From NCBI GenBank assembly GCA_963834135.1, contig CAWIAN010000005.1, positions 1 through 64,000 on the forward strand: a DNA stretch of 64,000 bases. The letters are read 5' to 3'. The DNA is from Bog-257 sp963834135. GTDB lineage: Bacteria; Acidobacteriota; Terriglobia; Terriglobales; Acidobacteriaceae. Positions 54,214 through 62,917 of the stretch are shown one piece after another. The notes below the pieces were generated by a model. The model did no database searches, had not been told where the DNA came from, and saw only the letters and a program-made list of their open reading frames with translations. Position 1 is the stretch's first letter. Every line of letters begins with the position of its first letter. A program made the position numbers and the translations under genes.

Positions 54214-54331
54214 CGATCAGCTCCTCATGAACAGCGTATATTCGACTGTTTCCGTTTCGGAAGAGGATGGCAAGGTAAGTCTGTTGAGAAGCTAAACAAA
54301 AGTTTCGCTATAGGCAGCGGCGTAGGATTCG

Positions 54332-54739
54332 CTATCGGCGCTTGCGGTGTTCTTTCAGAATGCAGAGGTCCATCACTACGAAAATTCCGGCTTGGCGGGC
54401 ACGTTCGGCAGCTTCCTCGTGAACGACTCCTTCCTGCATCCAGATCGAAGGCGCTTTGATCTGAATGGCCTGCTCGACAACTTCAGGTACGGCGTCCGGA
54501 CGCCGGAAAACATTCACGATGTCGATCTTCTCCGGAACATCGAGGAGCGAGGCGTAGGCCTTTTCGCCCTCCCACTCGCTGATGTTGGGATTGACCGGAA
54601 TAATTCGATATCCATGCGCGCGCATGTAATGCGAGACCCCATAACTCGGCCGCAAAGGAGAGTCGGCGAGGCCGACGACCGCGATTGTCTTAGCGGCTTG
54701 AAGAAGTTCGGTAATCTGTTCAGTTTCGGATACTGGCAC
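54332..54739 (-). CDS. CoA-binding domain protein (YccU-like)
   Basis: 135 residues. A Rossmann CoA-binding fold: TIAVVGLADSPLRPSYGVSHYMRAHGYRIIPVNPN, then KAYASLLDVPEKIDIVNVFRRPDAVPEVVEQAI and SIWMQEGVVHEEAAERARQAGIFVVMDLCILKEH. Related to the CoA-binding N-terminal part of succinyl-CoA synthetase. No catalytic partner is adjacent, and the role is unknown. The start is GTG with GGGAG five bases upstream. Confidence 0.9.
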   Translation of the reverse strand: MPVSETEQITELLQAAKTIAVVGLADSPLRPSYGVSHYMRAHGYRIIPVNPNISEWEGEKAYASLLDVPEKIDIVNVFRRPDAVPEVVEQAIQIKAPSIWMQEGVVHEEAAERARQAGIFVVMDLCILKEHRKRR

Positions 54740-54876
54740 GAAAACTCCCTTAAGTAGTTAACCCAAGCATTGAGGTACGTCGACTCCGGTTCGCGAACAT
54801 CGCACGAATCTCCGGTCAGTATGACACCCAACGTGGGCCGGTTTCTGGCGGTTGGCAACAGACTATCGACAGCTGT

Positions 54877-56028
54877 TTAGTTCAGCGCCTGCTCCACGTC
54901 GGCGATGACATCTTCGATGTCTTCAATGCCAACGGAGATTCGCACCATGCCGTCCGTGAGACCGATCGCCTTGCGGCCCTTCTCGCCGATGGCGGCATGC
55001 GTCATGCTCGCCGGGTGGGAGATCAATGTCTCGACGCCTCCGAGGGACTCTCCCATGGTGCATACACGTACGCGTTTCAGCAGGCGTTTGGCATTGGCCA
55101 GCGAGCCCGTTTCGAAAGTGATCATCGATCCGAACCCCGACATCTGCCGGCGAGCGAGCTCGTATTGCGGATGGCTCTTGAGCCCAGGATAGAAAACCTT
55201 TTTCACCTTACGATGACCGCTGAGGTAGTCGGCCATCACACGACCGTTATCGTCGTGCTGCTTCATGCGCACGGCCAGCGTCTTGGTGCCACGCAGTACG
55301 AGCCAGCATTCGAAAGGAGACATGATCGCGCCCGCAGCCTTCTGCACGAAGGCCAACTTCTCCGCCTGATCCGGGGTGGTACAGACCAGCACGCCGCCGA
55401 GTCCGTCGCTGTGTCCGTTGAGGAACTTCGTCGTCGAATGCATCACCATGTCCGCGCCGAGCCGGATGGGCTGCTGAAAATACGGAGACATAAATGTGTT
55501 GTCGACGATGACTTCGCAGCTACGCTTGTGCGCGATCTCGCTGACCGCCGCAATGTCGGTAAGTCCCATGAGCGGATTGGTCGGCGTTTCGATATAAACG
55601 TAGCGTGTGTTCTTGCGAATGGCGCGCTCGACGTTGCGCGGATCGGCGGTGTCAACGTAGGTGAACTCCAGGCCGAAGTTGGTCATGAGCTGGTTAAACA
55701 GCCGGGGCACGCCCCCGTAAAGATTGTTGGAGGCGACGATGTGATCGCCGGCCTTCATCAGGTGGCAGATCGCGCCGACGGCTGCCATGCCGCTCGCGAA
55801 AACCGGAGCGGCGATTCCGCCTTCCAGAGAGGCGAGATTCTGCTCCAATCGCGTGCGCGTGGGATTGCCGGCGCGCGAGTAGTCGTAGCCTTTGGTTTTG
55901 CCGAGCTCTTCCTGAGCGTAGGTTGAGGTAGCAAAAATCGGCGGAGCGACGGCTCCCGTGGACGGGTCAGCTTCATTGCCCGCATGAATGGCGCGAGTGG
56001 AAAATCCGAAAACGTTTTTCTTAGGCAT
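54877..56028 (-). CDS. PLP-dependent transsulfuration enzyme (cystathionine gamma-synthase/lyase type)
   Basis: About 383 residues. Landmarks: FSTRAIHAGNEADPSTGAVAPPI, YDYSRAGNPTRTRLEQNLASLEGG (Tyr/Arg PLP-phosphate binding from the partner subunit), YIETPTNPLMGLTDI, MHSTTKFLNGHSDGLGG with the PLP Lys, and ESLGGVETLISHPASMTH. MetB, MetZ and MccB-type members cannot be separated here. Its partner gene 56224-57177 (cysteine synthase/CBS type) is upstream on the same strand, so together they can interconvert homocysteine and cysteine. ATG 56028 is preferred over GTG 56043. Confidence 0.9.
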   Translation of the reverse strand: MPKKNVFGFSTRAIHAGNEADPSTGAVAPPIFATSTYAQEELGKTKGYDYSRAGNPTRTRLEQNLASLEGGIAAPVFASGMAAVGAICHLMKAGDHIVASNNLYGGVPRLFNQLMTNFGLEFTYVDTADPRNVERAIRKNTRYVYIETPTNPLMGLTDIAAVSEIAHKRSCEVIVDNTFMSPYFQQPIRLGADMVMHSTTKFLNGHSDGLGGVLVCTTPDQAEKLAFVQKAAGAIMSPFECWLVLRGTKTLAVRMKQHDDNGRVMADYLSGHRKVKKVFYPGLKSHPQYELARRQMSGFGSMITFETGSLANAKRLLKRVRVCTMGESLGGVETLISHPASMTHAAIGEKGRKAIGLTDGMVRISVGIEDIEDVIADVEQALN

Positions 56029-56069
56029 AAAAAGTCGATTCACCGCCGGAGACGCGGGATTTGAAAATC

Positions 56070-56220
56070 TTTCGCCACGCAGGTCACGGAACTCACGCAG
56101 GAATGCGAAGAAGAATTAAGCTGTGCCAGCCGATTTCAAGTTATTCCCTGCGTACGCAAGTCTCGGATGGCAGCAGGGAAGGACTCAACTCCCTCCATGC
56201 GCGACGTGTCCTCTGTGGTG
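56070..56220. repeat. Third terminal-inverted-repeat element of the CCACAGAGG type
   Basis: Left arm TTTCGCCACGCAGGTCACGG (56070 onward) and right arm GTGTCCTCTGTGGTGAAA (ending about 56222) are imperfect inverted copies. It is more diverged than the other two. It lies between the two transsulfuration genes and ends at the cysK-like stop. Confidence 0.55.
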
Positions 56221-56223
56221 AAA

Positions 56224-57177
56224 CTATTTCTTTTCGTTGAACTGGAAGATCCCCTTCGACAGATATCTCTCGGCCGAGTCGGGAATGATCGTCGCCACAC
56301 GCTTGCCAGGGCCCAAGCGTTTCGCAATTCCGATCGCAGCAAACACATTGGCGCCCGCGCTCGAGCCGGCGAGCACGCCCTCGTTCGCAGCCAACTTCTT
56401 GACCATGTCGAAGGCATCCACGTCCGTTACGGCGATGATCTCGTCCGCCAGTGATCCGTCGAACGTCTTGGGAATGAAGCTGGCGCCTATGCCCTCCACT
56501 TCGTGATCGCCCTTTTCACCGCCGCCAAGCACGGACCCTTCGGTTTCGACCGCGATTGCCAGAGCCTTCGGATTGCGCTCTTTCACATAGCGTGCGACGC
56601 CCGTAAACGTCCCGCCGGTTCCACAACCAATGACAACGGCATCCACTTGGCCGCCGAGTTGGTCGTAGAGTTCGCGGCCCGTCGTCTCATAGTGGAAGTC
56701 GGGATTGTCGAGATTCTCGAACTGACCCGCGATGAACGAGTTAGGAGTGCGGGAGGCTCGATCTTTGATGTAGTCGATCGCCACCTGCATACCGCCGGCC
56801 TTCGGCGTGCGGATCACTTCAGCGCCCAGCGCCTCCATCAACGTTACCTTCTCCTGCGAGAAGCCTTCCGGCACCGCGAGCACGGTTTTATAGCCCCGCC
56901 CGCTCCCGATCAGCGCTAAGCCCACGCCGGTATTGCCGGCAGTGGCTTCAAAGATCGTCGCTCCGGGCTTCAATCTGCCAGCCTGTTCCGCCTTGGTGAT
57001 CATGCCAAGCGCAGCGCGGTCCTTAATGCTGCCTCCCGGATTCAAGTATTCCAGCTTGGCATATACGTCAGCAGCGCCCGAGGGCCCGAGCTTACGCAGA
57101 TGAAGGATTGGGGTTTCGCCGACCAGTTCCGTAATTTCTTCGGCAACGCGGAGAGAGGGCATTTCAGCAATCTTCAT
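56224..57177 (-). CDS. Cysteine synthase / cystathionine beta-synthase-type PLP enzyme
   Basis: 317 residues. PLP-lysine motif YLNPGGSIKDRAALGM, substrate loop EATAGNTGVGLA, the phosphate cradle VIGCGTGGTFTGVARYVKE and the C-terminal GVLAGSSAGAN typical of CysK/CBS. It makes cysteine from O-acetylserine and sulfide, or cystathionine from homocysteine; the neighbouring gamma-family enzyme favours the transsulfuration pathway. No CBS regulatory domains are attached. Upstream region holds no recognisable SAM riboswitch. Confidence 0.92.
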   Translation of the reverse strand: MKIAEMPSLRVAEEITELVGETPILHLRKLGPSGAADVYAKLEYLNPGGSIKDRAALGMITKAEQAGRLKPGATIFEATAGNTGVGLALIGSGRGYKTVLAVPEGFSQEKVTLMEALGAEVIRTPKAGGMQVAIDYIKDRASRTPNSFIAGQFENLDNPDFHYETTGRELYDQLGGQVDAVVIGCGTGGTFTGVARYVKERNPKALAIAVETEGSVLGGGEKGDHEVEGIGASFIPKTFDGSLADEIIAVTDVDAFDMVKKLAANEGVLAGSSAGANVFAAIGIAKRLGPGKRVATIIPDSAERYLSKGIFQFNEKK

Positions 57178-57331
57178 GAGGACTCTTGGGAATAACCATC
57201 AAGGTTACGTGAAGTGGAATCAAAGGGTCAATGTACGCGAAAACGATTTTCGGAACCATTACGCGGTTTGCACCCGGCACAACCCATCGAGTGCGCAGAT
57301 GCGTCTCATTTTAAGAGGAGGCTAGACATTT

Positions 57332-57664
57332 ATGGCAACCGCCAAGAAATCGAGTTCCGGTCGACGTAGTTCGAGTAGTTCGGGCAGTCGTAGCAAATCC
57401 TCGCATCGTGGTACAGCGACTTCGACCTCGGCCAAAAAGAAGTCGAGTCGCTCGCACTCGTCCACCAGCGGCAACTCCAGCAGCAAACGTAAGTACAGCC
57501 GCAAGGCACAGACTAAAGTCGGCAAGGTCATGCGCGAGTACAAACAAGGCAAGCTGAAGTCCGGAGGCAAAAGCAAAGTAAAGAGCCGCAAGCAGGCAAT
57601 TGCCATCGGAATCAGCGAAGCGCGTAAGTCAGGCGCGAAGGTTCCACGCAAGAAAGCAGCGTAA
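57332..57664 (+). CDS. Histone H1-like basic protein with DUF6496 segment
   Basis: 110 residues, about half Ser and Lys/Arg. The N-terminal two thirds is a low-complexity Ser/Lys/Arg tail (SSSGRRSSSSSGSRSKSSHR). The C-terminal third (KVGKVMREYKQGKLKSGGKSKVKSRKQAIAIGISEARKSGAKVP) is the DUF6496 motif. Such proteins probably bind DNA and compact it or respond to stress. AGGAGG lies 12 bases before the ATG. A strong terminator follows, so it is monocistronic. Confidence 0.85.
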   Translation: MATAKKSSSGRRSSSSSGSRSKSSHRGTATSTSAKKKSSRSHSSTSGNSSSKRKYSRKAQTKVGKVMREYKQGKLKSGGKSKVKSRKQAIAIGISEARKSGAKVPRKKAA

Positions 57665-57680
57665 GACTTGCCCATTAGTG

Positions 57681-57708
57681 AAACACCGGCAGATTCGCCG
57701 GTGTTTTT
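57681..57708 (+). terminator. Intrinsic terminator after the histone-like gene
   Basis: A ten-base-pair stem (AAACACCGGC with GCCGGTGTTT) around a six-base loop, ending in a run of T residues, 17 bases after the stop. Confidence 0.9.
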
Positions 57709-57734
57709 GCGTCTGTGCGAAACAGAGGGCTCGC

Positions 57735-57860
57735 ATGATCAAGGCGGTAGTCTTCGATATCGACGGGACGCTGGTGGATACCGTTGATCTGCATGCCCGA
57801 GCCTGGCAGAAAGCATTTGCGAAGCTCGGGAAACCCGTGTCCTACGAAGCGGTCCCCAGT
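57735..57860 (+). pseudogene. Truncated HAD-superfamily phosphatase fragment
   Basis: ATG 57735 begins MIKAVVFDIDGTLVDTVDLH, the HAD motif I (DxDGT) and start of the cap domain, followed by ARAWQKAFAKLGKPVSYEAV. After about 40 residues homology ends and the frame runs on into DNA antisense to acnA. Motifs II-IV are missing, so it is a 5' gene fragment left by a deletion or rearrangement whose junction lies near 57855, a few bases before the acnA stop (57862). Confidence 0.75.
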
Positions 57861-57861
57861 C

Positions 57862-60639
57862 CTAAGCTTTTGCAGCGCCTGGTTTGCTTTGCAGGGAGCG
57901 CAGCACATACTGCAGAATTCCGCCGTGTTGGTAGTACTGCACCTCCTGCGGGGTGTCGATACGCAATACCACATCAAATTCCGTCACCGCGCCGTCGGAT
58001 CGCTTTGCACGAACCTTAATCGTCTTACCGGCCGCGAATTTCGCCAGCACCTCCGTCAACCCAACGACATCGAAGGTTTCCTCTCCAGTGACGCCATGGC
58101 TTTCTGCGCTTTCTTTTTCCAGGAATTGCAACGGCAGAATACCCATGCCAACTAGATTTGACCGGTGAATGCGCTCGAAGCTCTCGGCCAGCACGGCGCG
58201 CACACCCAGCAGCCTTGGGCCTTTGGCAGCCCAGTCGCGCGATGATCCCGATCCGTATTCCTTGCCGGCGAGCACGATCAGCGGAGTTCCCTCGGCGCGA
58301 TACTTTTCCGACGCTTCGAAGATCGTCATCTCATCGCCCGCCGGAAGGTAGCGGGTAAACGCGCCCTCCTTGTGCGGCGTGAGTTTGTTGCGCAGACGAA
58401 CGTTGGCAAAGGTGCCGCGCATCATGACTTCATGATTGCCGCGACGCGATCCGTAGGAGTTGAAGTCGGCAGGCTGCACGCCGTGTGCGATCAGGTATTG
58501 TCCGGCAGGGCTGGTGGGCTTGATCGATCCTGCGGGCGAGATGTGATCGGTGGTGACGCTGTTACCGAGATAGCAGAGAACCCGCGCGCCGGAGATATTC
58601 TTCACCGGTTCTGGCTGTGACGGCATGTTTTCGAAGTATGGCGGATTTTTCACATAAGTCGATTGCTCATCCCAGGCGAATGTCTCGCCTTCCGGGACGT
58701 TCAGGCCGCGCCAACGGTCGTCACCCTTGAAGACATCGGTGTAGGCGCCACGAAACAGGTCGCCGGTGATGTATTTGTGAACCACAGCATCGACTTCCGC
58801 GGTCGTCGGCCAAATGTCCTTGAGATAGACCGGACTACGTTTGCCATTCTTCACATAACCGAGAGGCTCTTTGAAGAGGTCGAGATCAATGCGGCCCGCC
58901 AGAGCGAAAGCGACGACCAATGGCGGCGACATCAGGTAATTCGCGCGCACCTCGGAGTTGATGCGGCCTTCGAAGTTACGATTACCGCTGAGTACCGAGG
59001 CGACGACCAGATCTTTCTCGACCACCACATTCGAAACTTCCTGCGGCAGAGGTCCGGAGTTGCCAATGCATGTCGTACAGCCATAACCCACGACGTTGAA
59101 TTTCAGCTTCTCCAGATACGGCATCAGGCCGGAGCGAGTGAGATATTCGGTCACAACCAGCGAGCCGGGCGCCAGCGATGTCTTCACCCACGCGGGAACG
59201 GAGAGACCTTTCTCGACCGCCTTTTTCGCCAGCAATCCGGCAGCAACCAGCACCGACGGATTCGATGTGTTCGTGCAACTGGTGATGGCGGCGATGACCA
59301 CGCTACCGTGATGCAATGCCTTGTCCAGCTTGACGTGTTCCTGCACTTCGTCCTGCTGCGAATCCATGCCCTCGGGGTGGCCGCCTTCCCCCTCCCAGCG
59401 CGCTTCCTGCTTCGGCGGGACGTGCTGGCCGGGCTTCAACAAGCTCGGCAGCGCCTCATCAAACGACTTCGCGGCATGCGAAAGCGTTACGCGGTCCTGC
59501 GGACGCTTTGGCCCGGCGATGCTGGGTTCGACTGTAGACAGGTCTAGCTCCAGCACATCGGTGTATTCGGCCTCGGGAGTATCGGCGGTATGGAAGAGTC
59601 CTTGCTCTTTGTAATAGGCCTCGACCAGATTCACCAGTTCCTCGCTGCGGCCACTCAGCCGCAGATAATTCAAGGTCTCCTTGTCGACCGGAAAGATGCC
59701 GCACGTGGCGCCGTACTCCGGAGCCATGTTGCTGATGGTCGCGCGATCGGCCAGCGGGAGAGTCTGCAGGCCGGGACCAAAGAACTCAACGAACTTTCCA
59801 ACCACGCCTTTCTTGCGCAGCATCTCCGTGACGGTCAACACCAGGTCGGTTGCGGTGGATCCCTCGCGAAGCCGATTGGCCACGCGGAAGCCGACGACTT
59901 GCGGGATCAGCATCGAGACCGGCTGGCCGAGCATGGCTGCCTCGGCCTCGATTCCTCCGACGCCCCAGCCAAGTACGCCCAGTCCATTGATCATCGTGGT
60001 GTGCGAATCGGTGCCCACCAGCGTGTCGGGATAGGCGAGCGGCTTGCCAGTCTCGCCATCCGCTCCGACGAACACGACGCGAGCCAGGTATTCGAGATTG
60101 ATCTGGTGAACGATGCCGGTGTCTGGCGGAACGATCGCAAAATTCTTGAACGCGGTCTGTCCCCAGCGCAGAAAAGCGTAGCGCTCCTTATTACGATGGA
60201 ACTCCAACTCGGCGTTCATCTGCATCGCTTGCGGTGTGCCGAACTCGTCGACCTGCACGGAATGATCGATAACCAGTTCCGCCGGTTGCAGCGGATTGAT
60301 CAGCTTAGGATTGCCTCCCAGGGCCTTCATGGCGTCGCGCATGGCAGCCAGATCGACTACGGCGGGCACGCCGGTGAAATCCTGTAGCAGGACGCGGCTG
60401 GGCATGAAAGCGATTTCCTGCGAGGGGTGCGACTTCTTCGTCCACGAAGTGAGTGCGCGAATGTCATCCGCCTTAACCGTCTGGCCATCTTCGCGGCGCA
60501 GCAGGTTCTCCAGCAGAATGCGGAGCGAGAACGGCAGATGCGCGGTCTTGATTCCTTGTTTTTCAAGTGCGTCGAGACGATAAATCTCAAACTCGCGCTT
60601 ACCAGCGCGAAAGAGGGAACGACTACCAAAGCTGTTCAT
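57862..60639 (-). CDS. acnA: Aconitate hydratase A
   Basis: 925 residues, full length for the AcnA/IRP1 class. Fe-S ligands: ITSCTNTSNPSVL (first Cys) and GYGCTTCIGNSGPL (second and third). Substrate-site and domain motifs: LVGTDSHTTMINGLGVLGWGVGGIEAEAAMLGQP, GATCGIFPVDKETLNYLR, DHISPAGSI and AGKEYGSGSSRDWAAKGPRLLGV. It interconverts citrate and isocitrate in the TCA cycle. ATG 60639 with AAGGGA upstream. The 3' end abuts the HAD fragment. Confidence 0.97.
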   Translation of the reverse strand: MNSFGSRSLFRAGKREFEIYRLDALEKQGIKTAHLPFSLRILLENLLRREDGQTVKADDIRALTSWTKKSHPSQEIAFMPSRVLLQDFTGVPAVVDLAAMRDAMKALGGNPKLINPLQPAELVIDHSVQVDEFGTPQAMQMNAELEFHRNKERYAFLRWGQTAFKNFAIVPPDTGIVHQINLEYLARVVFVGADGETGKPLAYPDTLVGTDSHTTMINGLGVLGWGVGGIEAEAAMLGQPVSMLIPQVVGFRVANRLREGSTATDLVLTVTEMLRKKGVVGKFVEFFGPGLQTLPLADRATISNMAPEYGATCGIFPVDKETLNYLRLSGRSEELVNLVEAYYKEQGLFHTADTPEAEYTDVLELDLSTVEPSIAGPKRPQDRVTLSHAAKSFDEALPSLLKPGQHVPPKQEARWEGEGGHPEGMDSQQDEVQEHVKLDKALHHGSVVIAAITSCTNTSNPSVLVAAGLLAKKAVEKGLSVPAWVKTSLAPGSLVVTEYLTRSGLMPYLEKLKFNVVGYGCTTCIGNSGPLPQEVSNVVVEKDLVVASVLSGNRNFEGRINSEVRANYLMSPPLVVAFALAGRIDLDLFKEPLGYVKNGKRSPVYLKDIWPTTAEVDAVVHKYITGDLFRGAYTDVFKGDDRWRGLNVPEGETFAWDEQSTYVKNPPYFENMPSQPEPVKNISGARVLCYLGNSVTTDHISPAGSIKPTSPAGQYLIAHGVQPADFNSYGSRRGNHEVMMRGTFANVRLRNKLTPHKEGAFTRYLPAGDEMTIFEASEKYRAEGTPLIVLAGKEYGSGSSRDWAAKGPRLLGVRAVLAESFERIHRSNLVGMGILPLQFLEKESAESHGVTGEETFDVVGLTEVLAKFAAGKTIKVRAKRSDGAVTEFDVVLRIDTPQEVQYYQHGGILQYVLRSLQSKPGAAKA

Positions 60640-60799
60640 GAATAAGTCCCTTCTTACGGATAAGAGGATTCAGTAGAGGGCGCGGATTCCTGCAACGCGG
60701 AACCTTCTATCTTAAATGGATGAGAGCCGATTCGGAATAGTCGGACAAAAAAGGCTGCCAGATCACTGAAATCTCGGAGCGCTATGTGGCAAACGCGAG

Positions 60800-61801
60800 T
60801 CAGTTGCTGCTCTGCTGCATTTTTCTCTGAAGATCGGAGCAGAGATTGTGCAGCTTGGCGTCGTTAGTCAGGCCGTCGGCTACAACGCACTCCGTGTAGG
60901 CCGCTTTGGGGTCCGTATCTTTCAGCAGATTCGTCAGCATGATATGTGGCGTCGGCCAATCGGGCGAGAGCTTCGCCGCCTGGCGCAATTCGGCAACCGC
61001 GCTCGGGTTGTCTTTCTTCTTCAAGTAGAGAATGGCGAGATTGTAGTGTGCAGTGGCGTTCTTCGGATCCAGACGGATCGCTTCCTTGTACTCAGTCATC
61101 GCCTCGTCAGCCTGGCCGGCGTCGTCCAGAGCGCTGCCCAGATTCATGTGGATTCCGGCGCTATTGGGTTGTAGCGCCAGCGCGGCGCGATAATGCTGGA
61201 TGGCCCCCGTCAGGTTGCGTTCCTTGTAGAGAATGTTGGCGAGGTTGTTCTGCGCGTCGGCCATCTTCGGATCCAGTCGCACGGCGTCCTGATATTGCGC
61301 GATAGCTCCCTTAATATCGCCATTACGCTTGAGTGCTAGACCGAGATTATTGTGCACGTCTGCGTTGTCGGGTTGAAGGCTTACGGCGGCGTTCAGTTCG
61401 GCGATCGCTTCGGCGTAGCCTTTGCGGTCAAGGTAGATGCGTCCAAGATTCGCGTGTGCTTTGAAATAGTTAGGGTACTCTTTGATGGCGGCTTTATATT
61501 CCTGGATCGCGTTCTCGGTGTCCCCGTCACGCTCCAACTGCGCGCCCTGATGAAAATGTCTTTCCGCCGCAGCAGGAATGATTGCCCCTCCTTGCGAAGC
61601 AGACTGAGGACTGGCAGCCGTCGATCCAGCGACCGATGCCTGACCTTTGCTCGGCGCAGTCGCAGGCTTCGCTTGCGTGAGCGCCGGTGCGGGTTGCGGT
61701 TGCGGAGCGTCCTGCGCCTGAACGAGTGCAGCGTTCGCGAGAAACACAAAGAGGAAGACTACAGCGCACCGCAGTGACGACAGATTCGCTTCGTATTTCA
61801 T
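60800..61801 (-). CDS. Exported TPR protein
   Basis: 333 residues: signal peptide (CAVVFLFVFLANAALVQA), an Ala/Pro/Gln/Ser linker, then about seven TPR units from residue 85 (DGDTENAIQEYKAAIKEYPNYF, AEAIAELNAAVSLQPDNAD, ADEAMTEYKEAIRLDPKNAT). TPR arrays bind partner proteins; the partner is unknown. An M48 protease gene lies upstream on the same strand. The C-terminal segment (CVVADGLTNDAKLHNLCSDL) has two cysteines that could form a disulfide. Confidence 0.87.
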   Translation of the reverse strand: MKYEANLSSLRCAVVFLFVFLANAALVQAQDAPQPQPAPALTQAKPATAPSKGQASVAGSTAASPQSASQGGAIIPAAAERHFHQGAQLERDGDTENAIQEYKAAIKEYPNYFKAHANLGRIYLDRKGYAEAIAELNAAVSLQPDNADVHNNLGLALKRNGDIKGAIAQYQDAVRLDPKMADAQNNLANILYKERNLTGAIQHYRAALALQPNSAGIHMNLGSALDDAGQADEAMTEYKEAIRLDPKNATAHYNLAILYLKKKDNPSAVAELRQAAKLSPDWPTPHIMLTNLLKDTDPKAAYTECVVADGLTNDAKLHNLCSDLQRKMQQSSN

Positions 61802-61858
61802 GATGACTCAAGGAAGTATATCGCTGACGGCGCTCGCAGGGCGTAAGGCCCATCGGTC

Positions 61859-62770
61859 TCACTGTTGCTCTTGTGCCTCGACGGATGGCTTTTTTGGCGA
61901 GGCCTCGTGAATGTTGGCCACCTCCATCTTCATCTGCGAGAACTGGCCTGTCTGATAGCCATAGGAACGTTGCGGTAATCGCCTGGCCTCGTCATCAATA
62001 GCTTTTGATCGATTCTCCGGATTCGGATGATCGGAGAAAAATTGGATGGTGGTAAATCCGCCTTTGGCGTTCAGCTTCTCAAAAAACCTTGCCATCTGGC
62101 GAGGATCGTACCCCTCCTCAGCCATGATGTGCGAGCCCATCAGGTCAGCCTGACTTTCATCGGTTCGCGAAAATTTGAGAAGCACGCTGTTTGCTCCCAA
62201 GTTGATTCCGAATTCCGCAAGCTGTCCCATCAGCGAGTTGCTGTTGGTAAATTGGGCCGCCAGGGCGATAGGAATTTCGATCAGGTTGACCTTGCTGGCC
62301 TGGTTGGTTCCGTGCCGCAGAACTACGTGCGACATCTCATGACCCATCACGGCAGCGAGCTGCGCTTCGTTGTCCACAGCTTTAAGCAAACCCGTGTTGA
62401 TGAACATGGGCCCGCCGGGCAGCGCGAAGGCGTTGATGCTTGGATCGGCAACTACCTCGAAGGTGAAGACAAAGCCGCTGGCTCTCGCCTCTCGCGACTG
62501 CATCAGGCGGTGACCCACGGTGTTGACGTAGTTGGTCAGGACCGGATCGTTGACAATTGTTACTTTCTTTCGCACCTGGGCTGCAAGTTCACGCCCGAGT
62601 TGGACGTCCTGCTGCTTGGTGAACAAGTTGAATCCCGGCCTTAGCTGAGCGGGCCCTTGAGAGGTCAGGGACTGCGCGTCCATCGACAAAGGCAAGAGAA
62701 CAAGGAATACGAAGACGGTTGCTCGGCGTACAGCCGCCGTACGGGCAAAGTCTAGTAGTAATACGTTCAT
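61859..62770 (-). CDS. Exported M48-family zinc metalloprotease (BepA-like)
   Basis: 303 residues. Signal peptide (RATVFVFLVLLPLSMDAQ). The M48 domain has the zinc motif HEMSH in AVMGHEMSHVVLRHGTNQ, with the third ligand Glu in FSRTDESQADLMGSHIM. GGPMFINTGLL upstream is conserved. BepA-type proteases check outer-membrane protein assembly; no TPR domain is fused here, but a TPR protein gene follows 57 bases downstream, so the split protease-TPR pair may act together. Relevant to the barrel genes of this locus only by inference. Confidence 0.9.
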   Translation of the reverse strand: MNVLLLDFARTAAVRRATVFVFLVLLPLSMDAQSLTSQGPAQLRPGFNLFTKQQDVQLGRELAAQVRKKVTIVNDPVLTNYVNTVGHRLMQSREARASGFVFTFEVVADPSINAFALPGGPMFINTGLLKAVDNEAQLAAVMGHEMSHVVLRHGTNQASKVNLIEIPIALAAQFTNSNSLMGQLAEFGINLGANSVLLKFSRTDESQADLMGSHIMAEEGYDPRQMARFFEKLNAKGGFTTIQFFSDHPNPENRSKAIDDEARRLPQRSYGYQTGQFSQMKMEVANIHEASPKKPSVEAQEQQ

Positions 62771-62917
62771 GTTCCGTGAAATAAATTTTACATTGGTGCC
62801 GTAGCCGCGGCTGTACGTATTACCAACTCACTGACGTCTACGGATTGTGACTTGCAGCGACGGAGCAGTACTGCATATCATCGGGTGCGTTCACGCGCAG
62901 GCTAAATCGCATCAGCC

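Noticed and set aside
56229..57331. SAM riboswitch near the transsulfuration genes
   Set aside because: The 154 bases upstream of the cysK-like gene show no matching motif and are too short for most classes.
58663..60387. Long plus-strand frames
   Set aside because: They are shadows of the acnA gene on the opposite strand.
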